A program made the position numbers and the translations under genes. A stretch of 64,000 nt of DNA from Fimbriimonas ginsengisoli Gsoil 348 (GTDB lineage: Bacteria > Armatimonadota > Fimbriimonadia > Fimbriimonadales > Fimbriimonadaceae), in NCBI RefSeq assembly GCF_000724625.1, contig NZ_CP007139.1, positions 5,084,001 through 5,148,000 on the forward strand. Reading direction: 5' to 3'. This document shows, in pieces, positions 1 to 8,516 of the stretch (its first letter is position 1; every line of letters starts with the position of its first letter). The notes below the pieces were generated by a model. It saw nothing but the letters and a program-made list of their open reading frames with translations. It was not told the DNA's origin and did no database searches.

Positions 1-763
1 CGGGAATTTGACACGCTTCGTCCACTTCCTCCGCATATTCCTCGTTTGCGGTCGGGACCACGGCCGCCTTCCGGACCGCCACGAGACTGCCTCCCAAGGC
101 GATCGCGCCGAGAACGCTCCAAAACATCCACTGCGGCATCTCGGGGACGTAACCGGCGATAAGGCTTGGGTGCACCTTGTCCAAGTTGTGCGCCGAAAGC
201 ACCATCAGTTTGGTCCCCACCCACCCCACGAGCAGATAAGCGACGTGATCGAGGAACGGATATTTCTCCAAGAAGCGAACAAAGACGCCCGCCGCAAACC
301 GGAGAAGGATCATCCCGACGATGGCGCCGGTGTAGACGACCCAAATCTTGGAGACGCGGTTGTCGACGAAGGAGACGCCCGCCAGCACACTGTCCATGGC
401 GAACGCGATGTCGGTGAGCTCGACCGCCACCACGGTGTGCCAGAAACTGCCGCTGGATACCTTTTTCGGAGCGCCTTCCCGGTGATCGACGAAATGCTTG
501 ATCGGCAGGAAGATCAGATAGCCGGCGCCCACCGCTTGGAGCCACCACAGCTTAAGCACCGCGTTGGCGAGAAGGATGGCGACGAGGCGAAACGCGAACG
601 CGCCGCCGAGGCCGTAGAGGAGGGCCCGCTGCCGCTGCTCCTTGGGCAGATGCCGAACCATGATCGCCAGAACCAGCGCATTGTCGCCCGAGAGCATCGC
701 CTCGAGCATCACCAAGGCGGCGATGCTGGCGATATCCGCGGTCTGGAAGGTCTGTCCGAACAT
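1..763 (-). CDS. TerC/YkoY-family integral membrane protein (partial)
   Basis: Reading the minus strand from the ATG at 763 gives an open frame that runs off the left edge, about 254 residues without a stop, so the C-terminus is missing. The protein is highly hydrophobic and carries the two hallmark TerC acidic motifs: EAMLSGDNALVLAIM near residues 18-32 and VELTDIAFAMDSVLAG in the middle. Members are multi-pass membrane proteins linked to metal (often manganese) export or tellurium resistance; the substrate cannot be read here. The last visible residues turn acidic and look like a cytoplasmic tail. It is transcribed divergently from the FmdB gene, leaving 87 bp for two promoters. Family call is firm, transport role is inferred from the family. 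Confidence 0.9.
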   Translation of the reverse strand, partial: MFGQTFQTADIASIAALVMLEAMLSGDNALVLAIMVRHLPKEQRQRALLYGLGGAFAFRLVAILLANAVLKLWWLQAVGAGYLIFLPIKHFVDHREGAPKKVSSGSFWHTVVAVELTDIAFAMDSVLAGVSFVDNRVSKIWVVYTGAIVGMILLRFAAGVFVRFLEKYPFLDHVAYLLVGWVGTKLMVLSAHNLDKVHPSLIAGYVPEMPQWMFWSVLGAIALGGSLVAVRKAAVVPTANEEYAEEVDEACQIP

Positions 764-850
764 TACGGGTTGAAATGGCCGACGTGGCGGCCCGTAGGCC
801 GTGATTCTGTCACAATCTACTTTGACGACGAGTCAGAGCAATACGGAACT

Positions 851-1117
851 ATGCCCACGTACGTTTACCAGTGCAGCGCCTGTAACAATACTTTCGAAGT
901 CGAACAACGGATCACGGCCGACCCTCTCGACACATGCGAGTGCGGTTCGACGGGAACGGTCAAGCGAGTGATTCAGCGGGTAGCGGTGTCGTTCAAGGGT
1001 TCCGGCTTCCACATCAACGACTACGCCGGATCGGGTTCGGAGCCGAAGGTGGAAGCCAAAGCCGAGACGCCAGCTGAGCCAGCCCTCGCGCCCCCCGCGC
1101 CGGTCGCTTCGGAATAA
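851..1117 (+). CDS. FmdB/CxxC zinc-ribbon regulatory protein
   Basis: An 88-residue protein beginning MPTYVYQCSACNNTFEV, the standard opening of the FmdB family putative regulatory proteins. Metal-binding cysteines are visible as CSAC near residues 8-11 and CEC near residues 28-30, followed by the conserved VKRVIQR...SFKGSGFHINDY segment. The tail from about residue 60 is a low-complexity Ala/Pro/Glu stretch. The frame stays open far upstream on the same strand, but that part is antisense to the TerC gene, so the ATG at 851 is the sensible start. The function of FmdB proteins is poorly known; regulation of amidase genes was the first proposal for the family. Confidence 0.9.
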   Translation: MPTYVYQCSACNNTFEVEQRITADPLDTCECGSTGTVKRVIQRVAVSFKGSGFHINDYAGSGSEPKVEAKAETPAEPALAPPAPVASE

Positions 1118-1132
1118 CCTTCGATGCTGAGG

Positions 1133-1172
1133 AGCGGCACACGTGGGCGCCGACTACACGGCTTCGCCGTAG
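1133..1172 (+). repeat. Hairpin repeat family, copy 1 (ACACGGC/GCCGT)
   Basis: The segment reads AGCGGCAC...GCC then CTACACGGCTTCGCCGTAG, whose ACGGC and GCCGT arms fold around TTC. A very similar 40-bp block occurs at 60798-60837, and the hairpin alone at 48693-48710. All three copies have the same orientation and lie upstream of a plus-strand gene. Confidence 0.7.
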
Positions 1173-1244
1173 GGATAGGTTGTTGCTCTTGAGCGCAGGA
1201 ACCTGACTTACACCAACTCCTGGGAAGCGGCCGCGAGCCCTCAT

Positions 1245-3125
1245 GTGGGCTCTTCTTCCAGATCAACACGGAATTTTACTGATACGTTAAAATTGCGTGT
1301 GCCTTTCGCCTTCTTTCTCCCCCTGGTTATCCTCCGGTCGCCCGCTCTCGACGTGAAAATCACGCTCTCGCGCACGGAGAACGTCGCGGCGCTGGTGAAG
1401 GAGCTCTCCGATCAGTCGGGAATCCCGCTCAGCACGAGCGATCGCAAAGCAAAGGAGATTTTGATCGTCTCTCTGAAGCAGGTCACGCTGGCGGATGCGA
1501 TGAAGCGAATCGCTTGGGCCACCTACGGGACTTGGCAAAAGACGCGCGACGGGTACCGGCTCATACGCGATACCGATGCGGAGGGGGCGGCCGAGCGCCA
1601 CTTCGTGAAGTGGCAAACTCAGGAAGCCGCGACCGCCATCGAACGGTTCCGCACCTGGATGCTAAAGGGACAGCAGGAGAAGACGAGGCACGTCCCGACG
1701 GACGGCTACGACCGCCTCATCGCCAAGGCGCTTGGGTCGGTCCGGCCGGAGACAACGATCACCGCCAGCGAGTCCCCGTGGTGCGCCTACGCGGACGAGC
1801 CTACGCCGGCCCAATACCTGCTGAAAGGAGCGGACGAGCTGATTCGGGAGTTCAACGCGCGTGTTGCCTACCCCAATGCCGGAGTGGCGGCTCACTGCGT
1901 TCTCAACTGCAACTACCAGTACGAGAAGGGCACCGCCAGACTATCCTTTTACGATGCGGCGGGACGGTTGGTCGCTTCCAAGCAAGCGAATCTTTGGCTA
2001 TACGGGCCGACCGACCCTCCGCGACCGAAAGAGCTGGCCGACGAGATACCGGCTGGCATGGAGGTTCCGCTGTCGGAAGCGACCACCTTCTTTATTCGCC
2101 CCGAAACGAGACGGCTTTACATGCCCACGTCGTCGTACATGAGACAGTTACCGGAGATTCTGGAACGGACTCAGAACCCGGAGCGGTACGAGCCGCTGGC
2201 CACTTTCGCCACCGACGTTTGGCTGGCGGCGGCGAATTGGAGAGGGAAAAGCCTCGTCGCCAATATCGACGACGTGTATATGTATCCCTCCTGGACGAGC
2301 GGCCGGCCGAAGCTTCGCGAAGCGTTTATCAATGCCGGAGGCTACAACGCGGAGGAAGAGGCGGGCTGGCTACTCGCCCGGCCGGCCCTGGCGACGCCGC
2401 CTTGGCGACACCGGATCGATCGAGCGTCGCTTGGAACGCTGATCCGGTCGAAACCGGCCGATCCGGTCGCCCGCTTTCGCGAGAGGGCGGCGTTCGCCGG
2501 AGCCCAGAGCTTTACTCCGGATTCGTTTACGATGTCCGCAATCCTCGCCTGGGCGAACGCTCCGGCGCCCGAACCATTCGAGGGGTGGCTGGGCGCCCGG
2601 ATGTTCGGCTCGCTGTCGCGACGTCAGCAAGATGGCTGGCTCGCCGGAGAACGGATTCCGATCGCTTCGATCTCCGACGCGTCGAAGCGCGCCTTACTCG
2701 GCCTCGCCGCCCGGGCCTTCGGTGAGAATCCGCCCAACATGATGAAGTACGAGGCGACGGCGAGATTTCCGTATGGGCTGCCAAACGACGGCTGGCTCGA
2801 CGTGACCAAGAGTTCCACGGATGAATTTATCGTCTATCGGAAGATGGGCGACGGCCAATTCGGCGGTGGGCGATGGCCATTAAGCATGCTTGCCGGCTAT
2901 ATCGCCGAGCTCCAGCGGACGGAACCGCAGGCGGTGAAGCTCACCTACCTTGTGGAAGATTCGCGAATGAATTACGAGCTCAACGCTCACTTCAGCCAGA
3001 CCGACTACGCTCCGGTTACGCTCTTCCAGTCTTGGTACTCGCGCTACCCGGAAAAGGTGTCGTTGGAGAACGCGCCGCCTGAGCTGCTCAAGCTCATCCA
3101 TGATGCAGGTCAAAAAAGGGATTAG
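1245..3125 (+). CDS. Secreted protein with STN-like N-terminal domain, function unknown
   Basis: The frame encodes up to 626 residues. The first 16 codons from the ATG are polar; the likely real starts are TTG at 1293 or GTG at 1299, which give a hydrophobic export signal (VPFAFFLPLVILRSPAL). Residues about 35-110 (VAALVKELSDQSGIPLS...LKQVTLADAMKRIAWATYGTW...GYRLIRD) resemble the short secretin/TonB N-terminal (STN) domain, with its pattern of a helix, a strand and a Leu-rich helix. The remaining 500 residues are rich in Trp, Tyr and Arg and I do not recognise them. No secretin or TonB barrel follows, so this is not a normal secretin. It sits alone between FmdB and the toxin-antitoxin pair. 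The STN assignment is inference from pattern only. Confidence 0.75.
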   Translation: MGSSSRSTRNFTDTLKLRVPFAFFLPLVILRSPALDVKITLSRTENVAALVKELSDQSGIPLSTSDRKAKEILIVSLKQVTLADAMKRIAWATYGTWQKTRDGYRLIRDTDAEGAAERHFVKWQTQEAATAIERFRTWMLKGQQEKTRHVPTDGYDRLIAKALGSVRPETTITASESPWCAYADEPTPAQYLLKGADELIREFNARVAYPNAGVAAHCVLNCNYQYEKGTARLSFYDAAGRLVASKQANLWLYGPTDPPRPKELADEIPAGMEVPLSEATTFFIRPETRRLYMPTSSYMRQLPEILERTQNPERYEPLATFATDVWLAAANWRGKSLVANIDDVYMYPSWTSGRPKLREAFINAGGYNAEEEAGWLLARPALATPPWRHRIDRASLGTLIRSKPADPVARFRERAAFAGAQSFTPDSFTMSAILAWANAPAPEPFEGWLGARMFGSLSRRQQDGWLAGERIPIASISDASKRALLGLAARAFGENPPNMMKYEATARFPYGLPNDGWLDVTKSSTDEFIVYRKMGDGQFGGGRWPLSMLAGYIAELQRTEPQAVKLTYLVEDSRMNYELNAHFSQTDYAPVTLFQSWYSRYPEKVSLENAPPELLKLIHDAGQKRD

Positions 3126-3170
3126 AAATCGTTCGACTCTTGGTGGAAGAGAAGGGAACTAAGCTTGACT

Positions 3171-3186
3171 AGACTAAACTAAGTCT
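3171..3186. promoter_or_regulatory. Candidate antitoxin operator (AGACT-AAACTA-AGTCT)
   Basis: AGACT at 3171 and AGTCT at 3182 form an inverted repeat directly abutting the antitoxin ATG at 3187; a partial second copy of the word (TTGACTAGACT) precedes it. Phd/YefM antitoxins usually repress their own operon through palindromes near the start codon. Its role as operator is inferred from position. Confidence 0.45.
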
Positions 3187-3426
3187 ATGAAGCAGGTGAA
3201 CGTTCACGAGGCGAAAACCCATCTCTCCCGGCTGCTCGACGAAGTAGAGGCTGGCGAGGATATCGTCATCGCCCGAGGGGGTAAGCCCGCCGTTCGGCTA
3301 GTACCCTTCGGAGGGGACCGGCCCGGGGTTATTGGCCTCCTCAAAGGCAAGATGACGGTTTCCGACGATTTCGACGACCCGCTTCCCGAGGACCTCCTCG
3401 ACCTCTTTGAAGGAAAGGCCGAGTGA
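3187..3426 (+). CDS. Phd/YefM-family antitoxin
   Basis: A 79-residue protein with the typical opening of the Phd/YefM fold: MKQVNVHEAKTHLSRLLDEVEAGEDIVIARGGKPAVRLVP. This N-terminal half is the DNA-binding and dimerisation region. The acidic C-terminus (DDFDDPLPEDLLDLFEGKAE) fits the toxin-wrapping tail of such antitoxins. Its stop codon overlaps the GTG start of the downstream toxin by 4 bp (GTGA), so the two are translationally coupled. It would neutralise the PIN toxin and repress the operon. The family assignment is strong from sequence; the neutralising activity is expected from the family. Confidence 0.93.
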   Translation: MKQVNVHEAKTHLSRLLDEVEAGEDIVIARGGKPAVRLVPFGGDRPGVIGLLKGKMTVSDDFDDPLPEDLLDLFEGKAE

Positions 3427-3803
3427 GGCTTCTCCTCGATACGCACATCGCCATCTGGGTTCTTACCGACGACGTCAGGCTGTCCCAAGCCGCCAGAGAA
3501 CTACTTCGCGAACCTAGCCGAAACGTTTTCTACAGCGTGGTGAGCCTGTGGGAGATTGGGATCAAACATAGCCTTGGGCGGCTGGATATGACACCGGTCG
3601 CCGTCGGAGGCGGAATGCGAGACAGTGGATTTCAGCGGCTTCACATCGCCGATGAGCATCTCAAGCGACTAGTAACCCTTCCGTTCCACCACCGCGACCC
3701 TTTCGACCGAATGCTCGTGGCCCAAGCCGAAGCCGAACCCCTGAAACTCGTCACGAGCGACCAACGGCTGCTTGTTTACGGATCCACCGTACTCTTGGTG
3801 TGA
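3423..3803 (+). CDS. vapC: PIN-domain toxin, VapC type
   Basis: A 126-residue PIN-domain protein, normal VapC length, starting at GTG inside the antitoxin stop. The acidic metal-binding residues expected of a PIN ribonuclease are visible: Asp in LLLDTHIAIW near residue 6, Glu in SLWEIGIKHSLGRL near residue 41, and Asp pairs in HHRDPFDRMLVAQA near residues 92-96. Family members cleave RNA (often tRNA or rRNA) when freed from antitoxin. The HHRDPFDRMLVAQA signature is typical of the type that partners Phd/YefM antitoxins. No sign of truncation. The RNA target cannot be inferred. Confidence 0.93.
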   Translation: MRLLLDTHIAIWVLTDDVRLSQAARELLREPSRNVFYSVVSLWEIGIKHSLGRLDMTPVAVGGGMRDSGFQRLHIADEHLKRLVTLPFHHRDPFDRMLVAQAEAEPLKLVTSDQRLLVYGSTVLLV

Positions 3804-4039
3804 AATCCGGCACGAGCCGAGGTAATCCCACCTCCTCGTATTGCATACCTCGAATTTCGATCTAAAGGAGACATTGAGCGCGCCCAACTCCACTACCCGC
3901 GCGGTATGTGAGAGGTGTAATGACAAGGCAGTCCCACGTTGTAAAATCGATGTGTGGAGCCTAATCAGGTCATCGAAGGAACTGGTGAAGAAATCGCGGA
4001 ATATGCCCCATAACCGTTCTACATCCCAGGTCATTTTGA
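3804..4039. other. Intergenic stretch, no gene recognised
   Basis: A 236-bp gap between the convergent toxin and serine hydrolase genes. It is less GC-rich than its surroundings and is crossed by open frames on both strands (for example an antisense frame starting at 4034 and running into the toxin), but none shows a credible ribosome site or family motif. Confidence 0.4.
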
Positions 4040-5068
4040 TTACTCGATCATCCTCACCACCGCGTCGTGGAAACGCGGGCGGAATTGGATGATCTTTGCG
4101 TTCTCACTCGTCGGATGAACTCGGTTGCTCAGCAAAACTGCGAAGAGGTCGCGATCCGGATCGCACCAGACGCTCGTCCCCGTGTAGCCGGTGTGCCCGA
4201 AGGAACGGGGTCCGAAAAGAGTTCCCGCACTGCACGGATCGCTTTTCGTGTCCCACCCGAGGGCTCGGCTGCTCAATTCGCTTTGCCGAGCCGTAAAGCG
4301 AGTAACCGTGTCGTGGCTCACAATCCGGCCCGACACTAATGCCGACATAAAAGTCGTCAAATCACCGACGGTCGAAAACAGTCCGGCGTGCCCCGCGACC
4401 CCACCTAGCGCCATCGCCGTCGGGTCGTGGACCTCGCCCTGGATATACGGTCCTCGAGGGCTGCGAATTTCAGAGCGCCATTCTTCTTGCACCTCGGTAG
4501 GAGCGCACCGCTCGCGCGGAGGAAAGAATCCGGTATCCCTCATCCCCAGCGGCTGGAATAAACGCTTCGCCAGAAACTCGTCGAGCGATTGCCCCGTGAT
4601 CTGTTCGATCGCCTTGCCGACCACGATCATGCTCAAGTCGCTGTACACGCACTGGGTACCCGTTTCATAGGTGAGCGACTCCGCATAGATCGCGGCGAGA
4701 ATCTCCTCAGGCGTGCGGCAGAACTCGTGGTAGCGGCGAAAGGCCACGAGCCCTGAATCGTGAACCATTAGGTTCGTGAACGTCACATCCTCCTTCCCGT
4801 TCTGTCCGAACTCGGGCAGAACGGACGCCACCGGGCTATCTAATTCGAGCCTCCCCTCTTCGACTAACATCATCGCCGCCGTGGTGGTACCGACCACTTT
4901 TGAAACGGACGCGAGATCCCAAATCGTGTCGAGTCCAACCACCGATGACGATGGATCGTAGGTGAAGTGCCCAAAGGCATCCTGGCTCAGCCGCCCCTCG
5001 TGCCACACCGAGTAGGCCACGCCCGGGAAAACGCCGTTCGCGATCGCTTCTAGGAACAGCTCTCTCAT
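4040..5068 (-). CDS. Serine hydrolase, beta-lactamase class C / PBP family
   Basis: A 342-residue protein of the beta-lactamase/transpeptidase-like fold with no signal peptide. The three active-site motifs are present: SVSK (Ser54-Lys57), YSD (Tyr142-Asp144) and HTG (His292-Gly294). Ser54 would be the nucleophile. The combination with YSD rather than YxN is common in esterase and peptidase members. Its ATG overlaps the stop of the AmpG-like permease by 4 bp, so the two form an operon. Without a signal peptide it would act in the cytosol, which fits trimming of imported muropeptides or related wall fragments; that substrate is inferred only from the neighbour. Ends at 4040 near unrelated convergent genes. 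Confidence 0.9.
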   Translation of the reverse strand: MRELFLEAIANGVFPGVAYSVWHEGRLSQDAFGHFTYDPSSSVVGLDTIWDLASVSKVVGTTTAAMMLVEEGRLELDSPVASVLPEFGQNGKEDVTFTNLMVHDSGLVAFRRYHEFCRTPEEILAAIYAESLTYETGTQCVYSDLSMIVVGKAIEQITGQSLDEFLAKRLFQPLGMRDTGFFPPRERCAPTEVQEEWRSEIRSPRGPYIQGEVHDPTAMALGGVAGHAGLFSTVGDLTTFMSALVSGRIVSHDTVTRFTARQSELSSRALGWDTKSDPCSAGTLFGPRSFGHTGYTGTSVWCDPDRDLFAVLLSNRVHPTSENAKIIQFRPRFHDAVVRMIE

Positions 5069-6882
5069 GCAGAAGTCTTGTCCACATCCCCAAGTGGAAT
5101 AAAGAGAAGCGTGAGAAGTCCGGGAATCCCGAACAGAAGCGCCGCCGTGAAGAAGCTTACGTAGCCGAAGTTCGACTGCACGATGCCGCTTACGATTCCC
5201 GCAACCTGGATAAACAGCGCGCCGATGCCAACCCCCAGCGCGTAATGCGCGGTCTTATACGAGCCACGTTGGGCGACCCGTTGAAGGAAGATGATGTAGC
5301 CGGCGAACCCGAAACCGTAGCCGAACTGCTCCACAAAGTCCACCCCGAACATCGCCTGGTAAGGCGGGTGTGCCAACGCCGCCCACAGGTACAGAAGGTT
5401 CGGAAGGTGCATGCAGATCGCGATGTACCAAATACTCTTGCGCAGTCCAAATCGAGACACGATCCAGCCCCCCGCCAAACCACCGAGGACGATCCCGAAC
5501 ACCCCGACCAACCCTTTGATCGTGCCCACAAGCTCGGTCGAGAAGCCGAGCCCTCCCTTATCGGAGGCATCCTTGAGAAATAGCGGCGACACCTTCACGA
5601 CCATCGCCTCGCCAAACCGGTAGAGCATCAAAAACGCCAGAATCGGCACGATTCCCGGTTGACGGAAGAAGGAGCTGAAGGCATCCCCCATCGCGGTTCC
5701 CCGAATTGACCGCCGCGCCAACGTCAAAGAAGTCACGAAAACCGCTCCCGCCAGCATGAGCTGAACCACCTCGGCGAAAGCGCCCGACGTCCCGACCGGA
5801 ATCCCGAGCATCGTTGGGTTGCCCGCCAGCATCCATCCCTTGAGCGGCCCAGTGGCAGAACCGTCCCGCAACGACCAAATGGCATTCGCGCTCAAGCGAA
5901 CGATCGCATTGGCGAAGAAGTATCCCCCGAGCCCAATCGCCACCACCGTCAGCGTCCGGCGAACATTTCGGCCGAACTCGCCGGGTACCTCTTCCGCTTC
6001 GGTATCGAGCTCGGGGCGCGGAGTGGTCCGCCGCTCCACGAGGTACATGAGACCGTACAAAACCGCCCCGAGCAGAAGAATGATCGACCAAGCCGTGCGG
6101 CGGCTAAATCGGGCTGCAACCTGGACCGGCGTAACCGACGCATCCGCATCGAGCCGGATCTGCCCTGCCGGCTTTCCATCCGCCATCACCGTTCCATCCG
6201 GCTGCACAGCCAGCCCTTTCACGTCGGGACTAACCGCGATCGGAGGATCGAACGCGTTGCCGTTCTCATCGGTCAATCCGCCGCTCGTGATCTTGAGCGT
6301 CGCGGTCTGAGCGGTTACCGGTTTCTTATCCTTGATGAGATGCAGAGACCCCGTCGACGGGGACACCTTGGCTTCTGGGAACGCCATCAGTAGTCCGGCG
6401 AACAGCACCAGAAGCCCCTTCGCGAATAAGGTCCCAAGCCGGTAGCAGGTCGTCTGCACGCCGGCAAACTTCGCCTGCTCGTCTTTCGGCATGGCAAGCA
6501 GATAGAACCCGTCCATCGCCGTGTTGCAAAGCGCGGAAAAGATCGCCGCCGTAAGAAACGCCGCCAACGATAGCTCGAACGCCGCCGGCAACTGAAGTAC
6601 GAACGGCGCCGCCATCAACGCCGCGGTGATGAACATTTGGCAACGCATCACCCACTGCCGCTTCGTGCGGGTCAGGTCCACCAGCGGCCCCAACAGGAGT
6701 TGCAAGCTCCATGGAAGCGCCACGATCGAAGTCCAGCGGGTAATCGGCTCGTTCGCGATCCCCAAGTCTTTGTAGACGATCGTCGCCACGTCCTGTACCA
6801 GCGACACCGGGATCGCCTGCATGAAGTACAGCAACGGAACGAACAGCCAAGGGTTCAGCCTCTTTGCCGGCTCGGTCTGCAT
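5065..6882 (-). CDS. MFS permease, AmpG-like, with extracytoplasmic insert
   Basis: A 605-residue major facilitator protein. The first half (PWLFVPLLYFMQAIPVSLVQ...ALPWSLQLLLGPLVDL) and the FAGVQTTCYRLGTLFAKG segment match the AmpG/muropeptide-permease branch. Residues about 169-255 form a polar insert between membrane segments, in which residues 195-244 (..PPIAVSPDVKGLAVQPDGTV..GQIRL) resemble a flagellar hook/basal-body type beta segment. About six more membrane helices follow to the C-terminus. It is the first gene of a two-gene operon with the serine hydrolase. Import of anhydro-muropeptides is the likely role by family and by the hydrolase partner, but other sugar-peptide substrates are possible. 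Confidence 0.85.
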   Translation of the reverse strand: MQTEPAKRLNPWLFVPLLYFMQAIPVSLVQDVATIVYKDLGIANEPITRWTSIVALPWSLQLLLGPLVDLTRTKRQWVMRCQMFITAALMAAPFVLQLPAAFELSLAAFLTAAIFSALCNTAMDGFYLLAMPKDEQAKFAGVQTTCYRLGTLFAKGLLVLFAGLLMAFPEAKVSPSTGSLHLIKDKKPVTAQTATLKITSGGLTDENGNAFDPPIAVSPDVKGLAVQPDGTVMADGKPAGQIRLDADASVTPVQVAARFSRRTAWSIILLLGAVLYGLMYLVERRTTPRPELDTEAEEVPGEFGRNVRRTLTVVAIGLGGYFFANAIVRLSANAIWSLRDGSATGPLKGWMLAGNPTMLGIPVGTSGAFAEVVQLMLAGAVFVTSLTLARRSIRGTAMGDAFSSFFRQPGIVPILAFLMLYRFGEAMVVKVSPLFLKDASDKGGLGFSTELVGTIKGLVGVFGIVLGGLAGGWIVSRFGLRKSIWYIAICMHLPNLLYLWAALAHPPYQAMFGVDFVEQFGYGFGFAGYIIFLQRVAQRGSYKTAHYALGVGIGALFIQVAGIVSGIVQSNFGYVSFFTAALLFGIPGLLTLLFIPLGDVDKTSA

Positions 6883-6985
6883 CGGATAAGGATAACCCTA
6901 TCGACCCAGCACCGGAACCGGAAAGGCTGCTCCAGCAACCTAACGAATATAAGAGGCCGATCAAACCTCTTGGGGAGAGCAAGAG

Positions 6986-7234
6986 ATGAGCAAACGATTT
7001 GAAGAATCCCAAAACCCGAGCTTCGTCGATCTAGTGACCGCCTATCAGCTCTTGGGCATCGACAACCTACTCGGTCAGCCCGGAAAGCACACCGCGTTTG
7101 CGCAAGGCGGATGCACGGACGAAGTCGTGTTTCACGTCGTTCCGGGCGAGTGGTCCTCCGAGGATTTCGTCCACCTCATGGAGATCGCCGTCTCCACGAT
7201 TTCCACACCCGCGACCCTTTCGCTGGCCGCCTAA
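6986..7234 (+). CDS. Small conserved-looking protein, function unknown
   Basis: An 82-residue protein with a good ribosome site (GGGGAGAG about 8 nt before the ATG). The sequence is soluble, slightly acidic, and has no signal peptide, cysteine pair or repeat. Its last residues (ISTPATLSLAA) are hydrophobic. It is divergent from the AmpG-like permease, with about 100 bp between the two starts. A double-hairpin repeat follows the stop and may end transcription. I do not recognise a family; the call rests on the ribosome site and codon use similar to neighbours. Confidence 0.65.
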   Translation: MSKRFEESQNPSFVDLVTAYQLLGIDNLLGQPGKHTAFAQGGCTDEVVFHVVPGEWSSEDFVHLMEIAVSTISTPATLSLAA

Positions 7235-7241
7235 CAAGTGG

Positions 7242-7286
7242 CACGGGCGGCTCGCCCGTGGGTCTCAGGGGCGGCCCGCCCCTGAG
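7242..7286. repeat. Double-hairpin repeat, copy 1
   Basis: Two adjacent perfect hairpins, CACGGGCGGCTCGCCCGTG followed by GGTCT and CAGGGGCGGCCCGCCCCTG. The same two-hairpin layout occurs at 33094-33137 and, inverted, at 63572-63614. It lies just after a stop codon, so it could also act as a transcription end or mRNA stabiliser. Confidence 0.75.
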
Positions 7287-7321
7287 AAAATAGTCAGCCC
7301 ACATCGGGTAACCCCGTCCGT

Positions 7322-8287
7322 CTACCAAGCGTAGTGCTCGGGCGAAGTTTTGAAGCCCGGGAAGATCTCATCGATCTTCTTCAGGGTGTCCGCGTCGAAC
7401 TTGATCTCGACCGCCCGAAGCGATCCGTCAAGCTGGGCCATGGTGCGGGGGCCGATAATCGGCGCCGTCACCACAGGTTGATGCAGAAGCCATGCCAAAG
7501 CGGCATCGGCTGGCTGCTCTCCGATCTCGGCGCATAGGGCGTACCACTTGTCGAGCTGGTCACCCTTCTTCTCATAGGTGTCCTTCGCCCAACCTTCGGT
7601 CCGCCGCCCTTCCGCTTCCGGCCGGCCACCCAAAACGCCCCCGCCGAGCGGGCTCCAGGGGATCATTCCGAGGCCGTAGTCGAGACAAGCCGGCACGACT
7701 TCCATCTCCACGGTGCGTTCTAGCAAGCTGTACTTCGACTGCTCGCTGACGAGCCCCATGAAGTGGCGCTGCTTGGCCGCCTCGTTCGCCTTCGTGATGT
7801 GCCACCCGGCGAAGTTCGACGAGCCGGCGTAAATCACCTTTCCCTGCTGAACGAGGATCTCGTACGCCTGCCAGATCTCCTCCCAAGGAGAATCCCGGAA
7901 GACGTGGTGCATTTGATACAGGTCGATATAGTCGGTCTGCAAACGTCTTAGCGACGCTTCGCACGCCCGGCGAATGTGCAGCGCGCTCAGCCGGGCTTCG
8001 TTGGGCCAGTCGCCCATATCGCCGTACACCTTGGTCGCGATCACTGTTTTCTCTCGTCGCCCGCCCCCTTGTGCGAACCAGCGGCCGATGATTTGCTCGG
8101 TGATCCCTTCTCCCTTTTTCCAGCCGTAAACGTCGGCGGTATCGAAGAAGTTGATCCCATGCTCCAGCGCCCGATCCATGATCGCAAAGCTATCCGGCTC
8201 GGTGGTTTTGGGACCAAAATTCATCGTCCCAAGGCAAAGGCGGCTGACTTTCAGCCCGGTGCGTCCTAAATTCGTATATTCCATCAT
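7322..8287 (-). CDS. Aldo/keto reductase
   Basis: About 320 residues from the paired ATGs at 8287/8284 (MEYTNLGRTGLKVSRLCLGTMNFG is the classic start). The AKR catalytic tetrad is visible: Asp and Tyr in FFDTADVYG, Lys in VIATKVYG and His in LYQMHHVFRD. The NADPH-binding end IIGPRTMAQLDGSL is present too. The frame continues upstream by nearly 200 codons, but that part is antisense to the molybdoenzyme gene and lacks AKR character. The enzyme would reduce carbonyl substrates in the cytosol; it belongs to the YajO/Tas-like general reductases. Substrate unknown. Confidence 0.92.
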   Translation of the reverse strand: MMEYTNLGRTGLKVSRLCLGTMNFGPKTTEPDSFAIMDRALEHGINFFDTADVYGWKKGEGITEQIIGRWFAQGGGRREKTVIATKVYGDMGDWPNEARLSALHIRRACEASLRRLQTDYIDLYQMHHVFRDSPWEEIWQAYEILVQQGKVIYAGSSNFAGWHITKANEAAKQRHFMGLVSEQSKYSLLERTVEMEVVPACLDYGLGMIPWSPLGGGVLGGRPEAEGRRTEGWAKDTYEKKGDQLDKWYALCAEIGEQPADAALAWLLHQPVVTAPIIGPRTMAQLDGSLRAVEIKFDADTLKKIDEIFPGFKTSPEHYAW

Positions 8288-8361
8288 CCCCCGTCCCACC
8301 TCGACCTCGAGGCGGCACTTGGATCTACGTATCGCAACGTAAGCGGTTAGCGCTCCGGAGC

Positions 8362-8407
8362 CCCCTCTCCCTCCTTCGGATGCATCGTGCCGAACGAGGG
8401 AGAGGGG
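8362..8407. repeat. Long inverted repeat between divergent genes
   Basis: CCCCTCTCCCTC and CTTCGG on the left pair with CCGAAC and GAGGGAGAGGGG on the right around a ten-base loop. It lies between the divergent starts of the aldo/keto reductase and the molybdoenzyme. No T-run follows either arm, so it is not a simple terminator. Confidence 0.65.
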
Positions 8408-8470
8408 TTGGGGGTGAGAGAGTCCGGAAGAGCCGGTCTCCAGAGCGGCCAGCGGCGAACGTAGGTTCGC

Positions 8471-8496
8471 ATCATCGGCGAGGGCGCCGACGCTAC
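8471..8496. repeat. GGCGAGGCGCCGACGCTAC-family repeat, copy 1
   Basis: Reads ATCATCGGCGAGGGCGCCGACGCTAC overall (given here only by its span and its core CGGCGAGG-GCGCCG). Close copies lie at 33163-33191 and, inverted, twice at 60714-60776; a shorter one is near 54484. It sits just upstream of the molybdoenzyme start at 8517. Confidence 0.65.
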
Positions 8497-8516
8497 TTGC
8501 GGTACTTTCAATAGCG

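Noticed and set aside
8-850. Long plus-strand frame reaching upstream of the FmdB gene
   Set aside because: Antisense to a clear TerC-family gene; its translation is low-complexity Arg/Asp/His-rich and matches nothing.
3669-4034. Minus-strand 121-codon frame overlapping vapC
   Set aside because: Half of it is antisense to the toxin; no motif, no ribosome site of note.
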